From an uncultured Acidimicrobiales bacterium (GTDB lineage Bacteria > Actinomycetota > Acidimicrobiia > Acidimicrobiales > UBA10347): a DNA stretch of 36,303 bases. The DNA lies in contig CALDGN010000114.1 in NCBI GenBank assembly GCA_937942965.1, positions 1 to 36,303 of the forward strand, written 5' to 3'. Below, piece by piece: positions 15,204 through 27,200 of the stretch (position 1 is the first letter of the stretch; each line of letters starts with the position of its first letter). The notes below the pieces were generated by a model, which ran no database searches, was not told where the DNA came from, and saw nothing but the letters and a program-made list of their open reading frames with translations. A program made the translations under genes and the position numbers.

Positions 15204-18200
15204 CCTCGTCGTCACGGCGTCGTCGGCGATCGTTGATCACCAGCGCACCACCAGCCAAGAAGAACAGGCTGGAGATGGCGATAGCCAAGTTTGCTTGACC
15301 ACCGGTGAGCGCAAGCGACGTTGGTGGCGCTTCGTCGGCGACCTGTGGGTTCGGCGGAGCATCGGTGTCGGGAGCGTTCGTGATGTTCGGGAACTCAAGC
15401 GGGACTGCTCGCGGAACGGCAGGCGTCAGCGGCGGCGGCGTGACCACCGTGACCTCGTCCTCGTTGTCGGCAGGCGCAACGTCGATGATTCCGGCCGGAG
15501 GCGTGACCGACACGACGTAGGTGAGTTCAGCATCGGGGCTCGTCACGACGGCGTTGACCACGATCGTGATCGACGATCCGGCGGTGAGGTCGAGTGAGAG
15601 ATCCAACCCGCCGTCGCCATCACCGTCGCCGCAACCGGCGAGGCCGACGATTTCGCCGCAGACCCACGACACCTGGCTGACGCCTTCGGGGAGTTGGTCG
15701 AACACCTGGGCGTTCGAGACGTCGCTCGGACCGTTGTTCGTGATGACCAGTTCCCAGCTGATGGTGTCGCCGACTTCGGGCACCTCGTCGCTGACGGTCA
15801 CATCGATCGCTAGGTCAACTTCACCCAGCGTCGCATTCGTGTCGATTGCGGTGTTGTCGCCAGGGGCGGGATCGACCGCATTCGGGCCCGGCTCGACCTG
15901 CACCGTGTTTGCCACACCGTCGGTCGCACTGGAGCGCACGGTTGCGTCAAGGACGATCGTGACCGAGGTGCCGGATGCCAGATCCACGGTGCCGAGCACC
16001 TGGCCATCGACGATCTCAACCGCACACGCTCCTGCGGCCGGAAGTGCGCCACAGGCAACGCTCACGTCGGTGATCGCCTCGGGGATGGTGTCGATGATCG
16101 TGGCACCGACTGCGTCGGACGGGCCATCGTTGGTCACGGTGATCGTGTAGACGATCGGCTGACCAGCCGTCGCTGGGTTCGGAGCTGACGTCTTGGTCAC
16201 GCTCAGATCGGTCGAGCGAATGACGGGGACCTCGACCGAGGTGCCTTCGTTGTTGGTCGGATCCGGATCGTCGGTCGGCGATGTGGCGGTCGCTCGGTTC
16301 ACGAGCGGGCTTGGAGCGTTGCCGTCGACGACCGTTTCAAACTCGAGCGCTACGGACGTGCCTGCTGCGATCGTTCCGAGCTGGCAGACGCCGCCCGAGC
16401 ACAGCTCCGGCTCATCGGACAGCGAGAGTCCGGCAGGAAGGGCGTCGGTGAGTTCGACGCCGACGGCGTCGGATGGTCCGTCGTTGCGCACGACCACGGT
16501 CCACGTCATCGTGTCGCCGCCGAGCACCTCGGTGACCGCAGGTCGCTTCTCGACGACGAGGTCGGCCGATGGCGCCGTCGGGGCGACGTCGGTGGCGGTG
16601 TTTCCGGTCAGGTCAGGATCGGTGAATCCGGTCGGTGGCGTGACCGTGGCCGTGTTGGTGATGTCACCAGCGACGGTCGGGTCGATCGTGCCGCTGATCG
16701 TGATCGTGGCCGAGGCGCCTGGAGCGAGGTCTGCCGATGCAGTGACCTCGGCGCCGTTGACCTCGGTCGTGCATGCGTTCGGCGCGTCAGTTGCACAAGA
16801 GGCGCTCGGAGCGAGCACCGCAGCGGGCACGAGGTCGAGTACGCGCACGCCATTGGCTTGCGACGGGCCGTCGTTCGTGACGGTGACGGTGTACGTGACT
16901 GCTTCGCCTGGGACAAGCACGTCGGGCGACGATGACTTCGTCACCGTCAGGTCGGTCTCGCCCAGCGACGGGTTGACGTTGGTGTCGCTGTTATTGCCGG
17001 GCGCAGGGTCGGTTGCACCAGGGCCAACGACGACCGTTGCCGTGTTCTCGAGCGCACCATCGAAGGCTGGATCGATCGTGCCTGCGACCTGGACGCTGAC
17101 CGTCGAGCCTGCGGGGATGTCGAGCGTGAACGCTGCGGGGTCCGATCCATCGACCGAGCACGCAGCGCCCGCAGCGACGTCGGCGCAGCTCGCGATGGCG
17201 TCGAGCACGGCTGCGGGTACTGGATCAGTGACGGTGGCCCCGACTGCATCAGACGGCCCGTTGTTCGTGACGGCGATCGTGTAGACGATGGCTTCGCCCG
17301 AGATGAGCGGATCTGGGGTCGACGACTTCGCAAGCGCGAGGTCGGTGACGAGCGTGACGGGGACAGGCTCGGTCGCCGTGCTGTCGTTCGTCAGGTCAGG
17401 GTCGGGGGTATCGGCTGTGACCGAAGCTTCGTTGACCAGCGAGCCGGTCGTTGACGAGTCGACGAGCGTCTCGAACACGAGGTCGATTTCCTGTCCCGGT
17501 GCGAGCGACGCGATCGAACACACACCGTCGGTGCAGTTCGCCGGCTCGGCAACGAGGGTGACGCCCGCTGGGAGCGTGTCGGTGACCTCGATGCCAGTGG
17601 CAGTCGAAGGACCCGCGTTCGCAACCGTGACTCTCCAGCTGAGGGTTTCACCAGCGACGACGCTGTCGGCGAGCGCGTTCTTCCGCACCGAGAGATCGGC
17701 CGAAAGGGTGACTGGTGTTTCGTCGGTGGCCGAATCGTCGGTCAGGTCAGGGTCCGTCACGCCGATTGGCGGCTCGACCGTGGCGGTGTTGGCGAGTGTG
17801 CCGGTGGCCGCGTCGTCCAGGAGCGCCTCGACGGTGATCGTGGCCGAGGCACCTGGCGCGAGCGCCACGGTTGCGGTCACGGTCTGGGCGACGACGTCGG
17901 CGGAGCACGTGTCGGGGGCTGCGACGGCGCACGATGCGCTCGCATCGCTGAGGGCCGCAGGCAACACGTCAGTCACGATGGCGCCATCTGCGAGCGATGG
18001 GCCGTCGTTGGTCACGACGATCTCGTAGGTCACGGTTTCGCCCGCCACGACATCGCCGATGACGGTCTTGGTGATCGACAGGTCAGCCTCGCCGACCGAT
18101 GGGTTCACGTTGGTGTCGCTGTTGTTGGCGAGCGTCGGATCGGTGTCGTTCGGGCCAGGGGTGACGGTTGCGGTGTTCTCGAGCGAGCCGTCCGAGGCCG

Positions 18201-21200
18201 GGTCGATCGTTCCGGCGATCTCGATGGTGACCGAAGCACCTGAGGGGATGTCGAGGGTGAACTCTGCGGGATCGCTCGACACGACCGTGCACGCTGCCGA
18301 AGCGACAACGTCGACGCAACGGGCGACGGCGCCGAGGACATCAGCAGGCACTGCGTCGATGACCGAAGCGCTGACCGAGTCCGACGGCCCGTTGTTCGTA
18401 ACAACCAGCGTGTAGATGATCTCCTCGCCGGCGACGAGAGGATCGGGCGCTGACGTCTTGATGAGCGCCAGATCGGTGACGACGTCGACAGGTACGGGGT
18501 CGGTGGCATCGACATCATTGCCAGAATCCGGATCTGGCGTCGCCGCCACCACCGTGACCTGGTTTGTGATCGGATCAGTGACGCTTGGCGCCACCGCGGT
18601 CTCGAGCACAATCTCGAGCTCTTGGCCTGGTGCGAGCGAGGCGACCGAGCAGACACCGTCGGTGCAGTTCGCCGGCTCGGACACCAGCGTCACGCCCGCT
18701 GGGAGTGCGTCGCTGACAACAACATCGGTTGCGGTCGATGGTCCGTTGTTTCCGACCGTGATCGTCCAGGAGAGGGTCTCCCCTGCCGTCACGGTCGCCG
18801 CATCGGCGGATTTGGTGACATAGACGTCGGCGATCGCGGTGACGGTCGTCTCGTCGGTTGATTCGTCGTTGTCCGGGTTCGGATCAGTGACGCCTGCTGG
18901 CGGCTCGACCGTTGCGGTGTTGGTCAACGTGCCGGTGAGCGATGGGTCGACCGTGCCGTCGACGGTGATCGTGGCTGAGGCGCCCGGCGCGAGCGAGAGC
19001 ATGGCGTCAACGACGCCCGCATCGGCGGTGGCCGAGCACGTGTCCGGTGCGACTGCTGCGCAGCTCACGCTGACGCCGCTGATCTCGGATGGCAGCACGT
19101 CGGTGACGGTGGCACCGCTCACTGCGGAGGGCCCGCTGTTGGTGACGACGATCTCGTACGTGATGCCTTCGCCGGCGACGACCGGAGCAGGCGTCGACGT
19201 TTTCACGATCGACAGGTCAGCTTCGCCAATCGACGGGTTGATGTTCGTGTCGGTGTTGTTGCCTGGAGTTGGGTCCGTGTCGTTCGGACCGGCGGCCACA
19301 CTGGCGGTGTTCTCAAGTGATCCGTCCGAGGCCGGGTCGATGGTGCCCGCGATCTCGACGCTTACGGAAACGCCAGCGGGGATGTCGAGGGTGAACGCAG
19401 CGGGGTCTTGCGAGTCGACCGTGCATGCGGCAGCTGCGACGACATCGGCGCAGCGAGCGATCGCCCCGAGGACGTCTTCAGGCACGTCATCGGTCACGGT
19501 TGCACCGATCGAGTCCGACGGCCCGTTGTTCGTCACAACGATCGTGTAGACGATCTCTTCGCCGGCCACGAGTGGATCCGGAGCAGACGTCTTGACGAGC
19601 GCAAGGTCGGTGACAACATCGATCGGCAAAGGATCGGTCGAGTCAGCGTCGTTGCCAGGTTCTGGATCTGGCGTCGCCGCTTCGACGACAACCTGGTTCG
19701 TGATCGGGTCGGTGATGTCGGAATCGATCGCCGTCTCGAGGACGATCTCGACTTCTTGGCCCGGTGCTAGCGATGCGATCGAGCACACACCGTCGGCGCA
19801 GTTTGCTGGTTCAGCGACGAGCGTGAGGCCAGCCGGTAGCGAGTCGGTCACGACGATGTCGGTGGCGGTCGAGGGTCCGTTGTTGCCGACGGTGATCGTC
19901 CACGACACGTTCTCGCCTGCGACCGCGACGGATGCGTTGGCGGACTTGGTCACGTAGACGTCAGCGATTGCGGTGAGTGTTGCTTCGTCGGTTGCTTCGT
20001 CGTTCGCCGGGTTCGGGTCGGTCACGCCGGCTGGCGGTTCAACGGTTGCCGTGTTCGTCAATGTGCCGGTCGCATCGGCGGCGACAGTCCCGTCAATCGT
20101 GATCGTGGCCGAAGCGCCAGGCGCCAACGAGACGCTGGCGTCGACAACACCTGCGACGGCAGCGGCGGAGCAGGTGTTCGGGGCGACGGCCGCACAAGTC
20201 GCGGCGGCGCCCGAGACTTCGGCGGGCAGGACATCGCGGACTACAGCGCCGCTTACCGAGGACGGGCCGCCGTTCGTGACGACGAGCTCATACGTGATGC
20301 CTTCGCCGGCGACAATCGGGTCGGGCGTTGAGGTCTTGGTGATCGACAGATCGGCCTCGCCCAGCGATGGGTTCACGTTGGTCGATGTGTCGTCGCCATC
20401 GTCAGGATCAGTTGCGCCTGGACCTGGCGCGACCGAGGCGGTGTTGGTCAATGCGCCCTCGAAGGCCGGGTCGATCGTTCCGGTGACCTGCACGCGGACC
20501 GAGGATCCAACGGGGATGTCGAGCGTGGCTTCTGCCGGATCTGATGAGTCGATGGTGCAGCTCGTGCCAGCAGGCACAAGCGCGCACGTTGCGGTGGCGC
20601 CCAGAACGGCGGCCGGCACGGGGTCACTGACGACCGCCCCGACCGCGTCGGATGGGCCCTCGTTGGCAACAACGAGGGTGTAGGTGATCGACTCGCCAGA
20701 GATCAGCGGGTCCGGCGCCGAGGTCTTCACGATGGACAGGTCGGTGATCACGTCGACAGGAACCGCCGGCGTCTCATCGTTGTTGTTGGCCGGGACCGGA
20801 TCAGTCGTGGCCGACGTGACGGTGACGGCGTTGGTGATCGAACCCGTGACGTCGGCAGCGACGAGCGTTTCGAATGCAAGCTCGACCATCTCACCGGGAT
20901 CGATGGCGTCGATGTCGCAGACACCATTGGTGCAGTTCGCCGGTTCGCTGACAAGCGTCAGGCCCGCGGGCAGCGTGTCGGTGACCTCGACGTCAACGGC
21001 CATCGACGGGCCGGCGTTTCCGACAACAACGGTCCACGAGATGGTCTCGCCGGCGGTTACTCGAGCTGCGTCGGCGGTCTTCGTGACCGACAGATCGGCC
21101 TCGGTGTCAAGTGGATTCGTGTCGGTCGATGAGTTGTTGCCCGGCGTTGGATCCGAGGCGTTCGGTCCCGGCACAACCGTCGCCGTGTTCGACAGGGTGC

Positions 21201-24200
21201 CTGTCGCCGAGGCATCCACGGTGCCGTCGACGGCAATCGTGAGTGAGGCACCTGGGTCGAGACTGAAGACGCCCTCGATCACAGAGCCGTTGAGCGCTGC
21301 AGAACAGGTGCCGTCTTCGGGAGCGACGGTGCAGCTGAGTGACGGCGACAAGACTGCGTCGGGAAGTGGGTCCGTGATCGACGCGCCGACCGCACGGGAC
21401 GGTCCGTCGTTCGTCACGACGATTTCGTAGCTGATCGCTTCGCCCGCAGTTGCCGGGTCCGGGGTCGAGGTCTTGACGACGCGTAGATCGGTGACGACCG
21501 ATGGCGTGCCGGGGTCGCCGTCGTCATCGGTGTTGTTCGTCAGGTCTGGGTCCGTCACGCCAACAGGCGCAGTGACGTTGGCGGTGTTCACGAAGCCTGC
21601 GACAGCGGCCGGGTCGACGGTGCCTTCGATCGTGATGGTCGCCGAGGCTCCGGCAACCAAGTCGATGGCGAAGCTCGTCTCCGGGAAGATGGTGGTCTCG
21701 ACGCAGGTGCCGTCGGCGACATCGACGGCGCAGCTTGCGGTCGGTTCAACGACCTCGGGCGGTGTCGTGTCGGTCATCGAGGCGCCGACCACATCGGACG
21801 GGCCGTTGTTTGTGACCACGATCGTGTAGGTGATCGGTGCGCCTGGAACGACCGGATCAGGAGCGCTCGACTTCTCGATCACCAGATCGGCGACGAGACC
21901 CACGGGGACCTCAACCTCGGGCGAGATGTTGTCGGTGGGGTCCGGGTCTGGCGTCGAGGACGTGACCGATGCGTCGTTGAACAGCGCGTCGGTCTGGTTT
22001 GAGTCGACGGCCGTTTCGATGGCGATGTCGATCGTTTCGCCGACGTCGAGCGTCGGGAACGTGCAGCTCACGCTGTTGTCACACTCGGCTCGGTCGACGT
22101 TGAGAACGGTCAGACCAGCGGGAAGCGAGTCGGTGACCTGCACGTCGGCCGCTTGGCTGGGACCGGCATTGGTGACCGCGAGGGTCCAGGTCAAGGTTGA
22201 GCCTGCGACGGCGGTGGTCTCGACCGAGTCCTTGATGATCGACACGTCGGCGCTCGTCACGACCGGCGTGGTGTCGCCGTCGGTGTCATTGCCAGTTACC
22301 GGGTCGGTCTCGTTGCCCGCAACCGATGCGGTGTTCGTGATGGTTGAGCCAGGCGCCAGGTCATCGTCCACGACAAAGGCGATGATGACCGAGCCGTCGT
22401 CACCGGGATCGATTGGGCCAGCGACCGGACACGTCACGATGCCCGCGGCGACAGAGCATCCGGGGGTAGAAGCATCGACGTCGAACGTCGTGTTCGCGGG
22501 CACGGCGTCGGTGACCTCGATGCCGCTCGCCTGCGATGGACCAGCGTTGGCAACCGTCATCGTGTAGCTGACGATCTCACCGGCTGTCACGGTCGCATCG
22601 CCGTCGTCCTTGACGATGGACAGGTCCGCTTCGCGATCGATGTTGCTTGTGGCGCTGTCGTCGTCGTTGTCAGGGTTCGGGTCGGTTTCGGTGGCCGTCA
22701 CGACTGCGTTGTTCGTGACTTGGGCACCGTCGGCAAGGTCGAATGCGACGTTGGCGGTGAAGCTGAACACGGCGCTTCCGTCGGCGGCGATGGTGCCGGC
22801 CGAACACTCGACCGTCTGACCGTTCGGGGTGCAGTCGCCGCTCGCCCACGTCACGCCGGCGGGCAGCGTGTCGTTGACGACGACGTTGGTCGCTTCGGAC
22901 GGGCCAGCGTTTTCGACGGTGATCAGATAGTCGACCGTCTCGCCTGCAACCACGGGATCGGGCAGTGCGGTCTTGGTGACCGACACGTCGGCCGACCGGG
23001 TGACCGGTGTCGATGAGGCGCCTTCGGCCCCATCGGCGTCGTCGGGCGACGCTGCGTTCGCGGTGTTGTCGATCGATGCGCCGTCGGCGAGGTCTGCATC
23101 GGTCGTTGCGACGACCTCGACGACGACTGTGTCACCGACGTTGAGTGAGCGGGTCGGCGCGGTACCGACATCGCAGTTGATGGTGCCGGCGGCTTCGGCA
23201 CAGTCGGCAACGCCCGATACGACGTCGAGCGAGACGAACGTGACGCCGGCGGGCAAGGCATCGGTGAGCGTGACGCTCGAGGCCGACGATGGACCGTCGT
23301 TGGTGAGCGTCAACGTCCACGTGATGTCTTCGCCTGCGACGACCGACGCCGGCGCAGCGCTCTTCGTCAGCATCAGGCCGGCATTGCGGTCGATCGTCGA
23401 AGGTGCGATTGCGTCGTTGTTGTCGAGGTTCGGATCGGTGCCGTCGTAGCCCGTGATCGCGACCGAGTTCTCGAAGGTGTCGCCACCCACAAGGTTGGCG
23501 TCGATGTCGCCAACGATCGTCAAGTCGACCGAGTCACCTGCGGCGACGCCTGGGATCGTGCAGGTGACGAGCGCGGCAGGCGCTCCGTTGGGGAGGTCGT
23601 TGCAGGTGAACTCGCCGCCGGCGAAGGTCACGCCAGCGGGCAGCTGGTCTTGGATGGTGATGTTGGTTGCGTTTGACGGCCCGTTGTTCGAGACGGTGAT
23701 CGTCCATGTGACCTGCTCGCCAGCCACAACGGGTTCGGGCGTCGCACTCTTGGCGATCGCGAGGTCATTGACCTGGGTGATCACGGTGTCTTCGGTGTCG
23801 GTGTTGTTCCCGCTGATCGGATCCGTTTCGTCAGCGCTGACCGAGGCTTCGTTGGTGAGCACCGTGCCGGGCGCAACCAGCGAATCGACCGTGGCCGCGA
23901 TGACGAGGGCGCCTGGCGTGTCGACCGTGACGGCGGGCAGCAGACAGGTGACGACGACACCTGCGGCCGAGCATTCTGCTGACGAGGCAGCAGCGTTGAA
24001 CGTTGTGTCCGGCGGCAGCGTGTCGGTCACGACGACATTGGTCGCGTCGCTGGAGCCGTTGTTGGTAACCGTGAGGTCCCAGACGATGTCGGTGCCCGCG
24101 GCAACCTCGTTCTCGCGATCGACCTTGGTGATTGCCAGGTCGGCTTCGCGGATGACGTCGGTGCTGGTCGGCGCGTTGACCGGATCACCGTTTCCGTCCC

Positions 24201-27200
24201 AGTCGATACTGGCGACGTTGACGATCGCACTGCCATCGAAGAGCGCAGGATCGGTATCTACGGTAATCGTGACTGTGACGGGCACGTCGACCGCGAGGTC
24301 ACCCAGTGCGCACGTCACCAGGCCGGCGGCTTCGGTACAGCCAGGTGCGCTGACGAACTCGGTGCCGGTCGGCAGTGGGTCGGTCAGCACGGCGTTGGCA
24401 GCGATCGATGGGCCGCCATTCTCGGCGACGATCGTGTACGTGATCTGCTCACCGGCAACGACCGGGTCAGGTGACGAGGTCTTGACGAGGCTCACCTGCG
24501 ACTGCTGCTCGATGGTCGTTGATTCGCTCTCGCTGTTGTTGCCTGGGTCCGGGTCGGTCGTTGAAGACGAGGTCGAGGCGGTGTTGTCGATCGGGCCAAG
24601 CTCGCCGGGATCGACGACGACGGCGATCTCGACGCTGGCCGTCTCACCTGGGGCGAGCGTGCCGACGGGGCAGGTGACCGTGCCAGCGGCTTCGGAACAT
24701 GCGGCGGTCGAGCCTGCATCGTCGTAGGTGACGCCGCTCGGCAACAGGTCGGTGATCTCCGCGTTGACGGCGTCGCTCGGGCCGTCGTTGCGGATGGCGA
24801 TCGTCCACACAAGACCCTGGCCGGCGATCGCCGGGTTCACGTCGTGGGTCTTCTCGGTCATGACCAAGTCGGCCGAGGTGTTGACGGTGACGGGAGCGCT
24901 CGCCGACGGCGGGGTCGGGTCGGTCGGCGACGAAGCCACGGCGTTGTTCGTGACGGTTCCGGTCGCATTCGGTAGCACGTCGACGAGGACTTCGACGGTG
25001 CGGGTTTCGCCCGGGCTCATCGTGCCGTAGCCGCAGGCGAGGGTGCCGCCGTCGGCTGCGCCATCGTGGTTGCACGTTGCGGGACCGCTGATGACGGTCG
25101 TCGAGTTGTAGCGGACGCCAGTCGGGAGTGCGTCGTTGACGTTGACCGCTTGCGCGGCGGACGGTCCGGAGTTCGAGATGGTGATGGTGTAGGTCACCTG
25201 CTCGCCAGCGACGACGGGGTTCGGTGTGGCCGTCTTGCTGAGGCTCAGGTTGGCGTCGGCCTCGATCGCCGTGGATTCGTTGGCGTCGTTGTTCGCCGGG
25301 TCCGTATCGGTCGTGTCGGTGGTGACGGATGCTTCGTTGACGGCGAACACCGAGGTGGTTTCGGCATCGACGGTGCCGTTGATCGTGATGGTGACGCCTT
25401 CGCCGGCGCCGAGCGTTGCAAGGTCGCACGTGAGGAGACCCCCGAATGCAGCACCGTCATGGGTGCACGACGCACCGCTCGCGCTTGAGAAGCTCACCTG
25501 CGCGGGGAGCGTGTCGGTCACGATCGTGTTGGCGGAGGCCGATGGACCTGCGTTGTCGACCTGCAGCGTCCAGCCGATGGACTGGCCGGCGACTACGGGG
25601 TCTGCGAGGTCGGTCTTGGTGATCGAGACGTCAGCCTGAGGCGTAACCGGCGTGTCGGTCGTGGAGCTGTCGTTGTCGGTGTTCGGGTCCGCGGTGTCCG
25701 AAGAAACGGTCGCCGTGTTTGCGATCGATGCTGTGGTCGCGTCGTCAACATCAGCCTCGACGACGATCGTGACTTCGGCGTCGGGGGCAAGGTCACCGAG
25801 CGTGCAGGTGAGCGTGCCTCCGGCCAAGGCTCCGTCGTGGGAGCAGTTGGCATCGTCAACCGAGACGAACGCAAGCGAGCTTGGCAGCACATCGACGAGT
25901 TGCGTGTTCGCCGCGGTGCTTGGCCCGTTGTTGGAGACGACGAAGGTGTAGGTGATCGGCGTGCCCGGGACGACTGGTTCCGGCGACGCTGTCTTGACGA
26001 CCGCCGTGTCGGCACGGCGCTCGATGGTGGTGTCTTCGGTTGCGGCCACTCCGACCGCGTCTTCGTCACTCGTCACGGTCGCCGAGTTCGTAACGGTGCC
26101 GTCAGGGGCTGCGGCGTCGACGGTGAACGCCAGGTTGACCGAGTCGGTTCCACCGGGTGCGATGAGGCCGAGATCGCATTCGATGGTGCCGGCATTGTCG
26201 ACACAGTTCGCCGACGAGTTCAGCGGGTCGAAGGTCAAGCCGGCTGGCGGGGTGTCGGTGATCGTGACGCCGTCGGCGTCAGATGGGCCGGCGTTGCCAG
26301 CTTCGAGCGTGTAGATCACAAGCTCGCCCGCGGTGACGGGGTCGACGTTGTCGACCTTGGTCAGCGAGAGGCCGACGTCGGCGGTCACGTCGACCGGGAC
26401 CGTGCTCTCATTGTTGCCGGGATCGGGGTCCGGTTCGTCGGCGGACACCGTTGCCGTGTTGGGCAACAGGTCGATGCCAGGTTGGACCGATGCGTCGACC
26501 GTGACTTCGATCGTCAAGATCTCGGTGGTGCTGGCCTCGATGATGCCGAGGTCACAGGTGATCGTGCCCGCAGCGTCGGTACACCCGGCGGGCAGGCTGA
26601 CAACGGTGAGTCCTGCGGGAAGTGGGTCGAGCACGGCTGCAGTGGTGGCGTCGGACGGGCCGAGGTTGTCGACCGTGAGCGTGTAGGTCAGGTTCTGGCC
26701 TGCGACCACAGGGTCCGGTGCGACCGTCTTGACGATCGCAAGGTCGGCCTCGCGCTGCACGTTGACGACGGCGTCGCCGGTGACTTCGGTCGCCGCATCC
26801 GCGGTTCCGGAAACCGTGTTGGTCGCCAGGCTGTCGTCGGGTGTCGATGCATCGACGGTGGCGACGATCGTGACGGTGACCGTCTGGTTCGGTGCGATCG
26901 TGCCGAACGTACAGGTGACGTCTCCGCCCGCGAGCGAACCATCGTGGGAGCAGACGCCGTCGGGAGAAGTCGAGCTCACGTGGCTGACTTCGGCGGGCAG
27001 CGTGTCGACGATCTGCGCGTTGTCTGCGTCGGACGGGCCTTCATTGAGGAACGTGACGGTGTAGGTGACGTCCTCGCCGGCGCGGACAGGGCTCGGCGTC
27101 ACGATCTTGCCGATCGAGAGGTTGACCTCATTGATGGAGTTGGTCGTTTCGACGGCCGTCGCGCCGACCGGATCTTCGGTCGCGGTGACGGTTGCGGTGT

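Noticed and set aside
15432..22251. CRISPR or tandem-repeat DNA array
   Set aside because: The periodicity is protein-coding, 1131-1152 bp in multiples of three, with synonymous drift; there are no short direct repeats with spacers.
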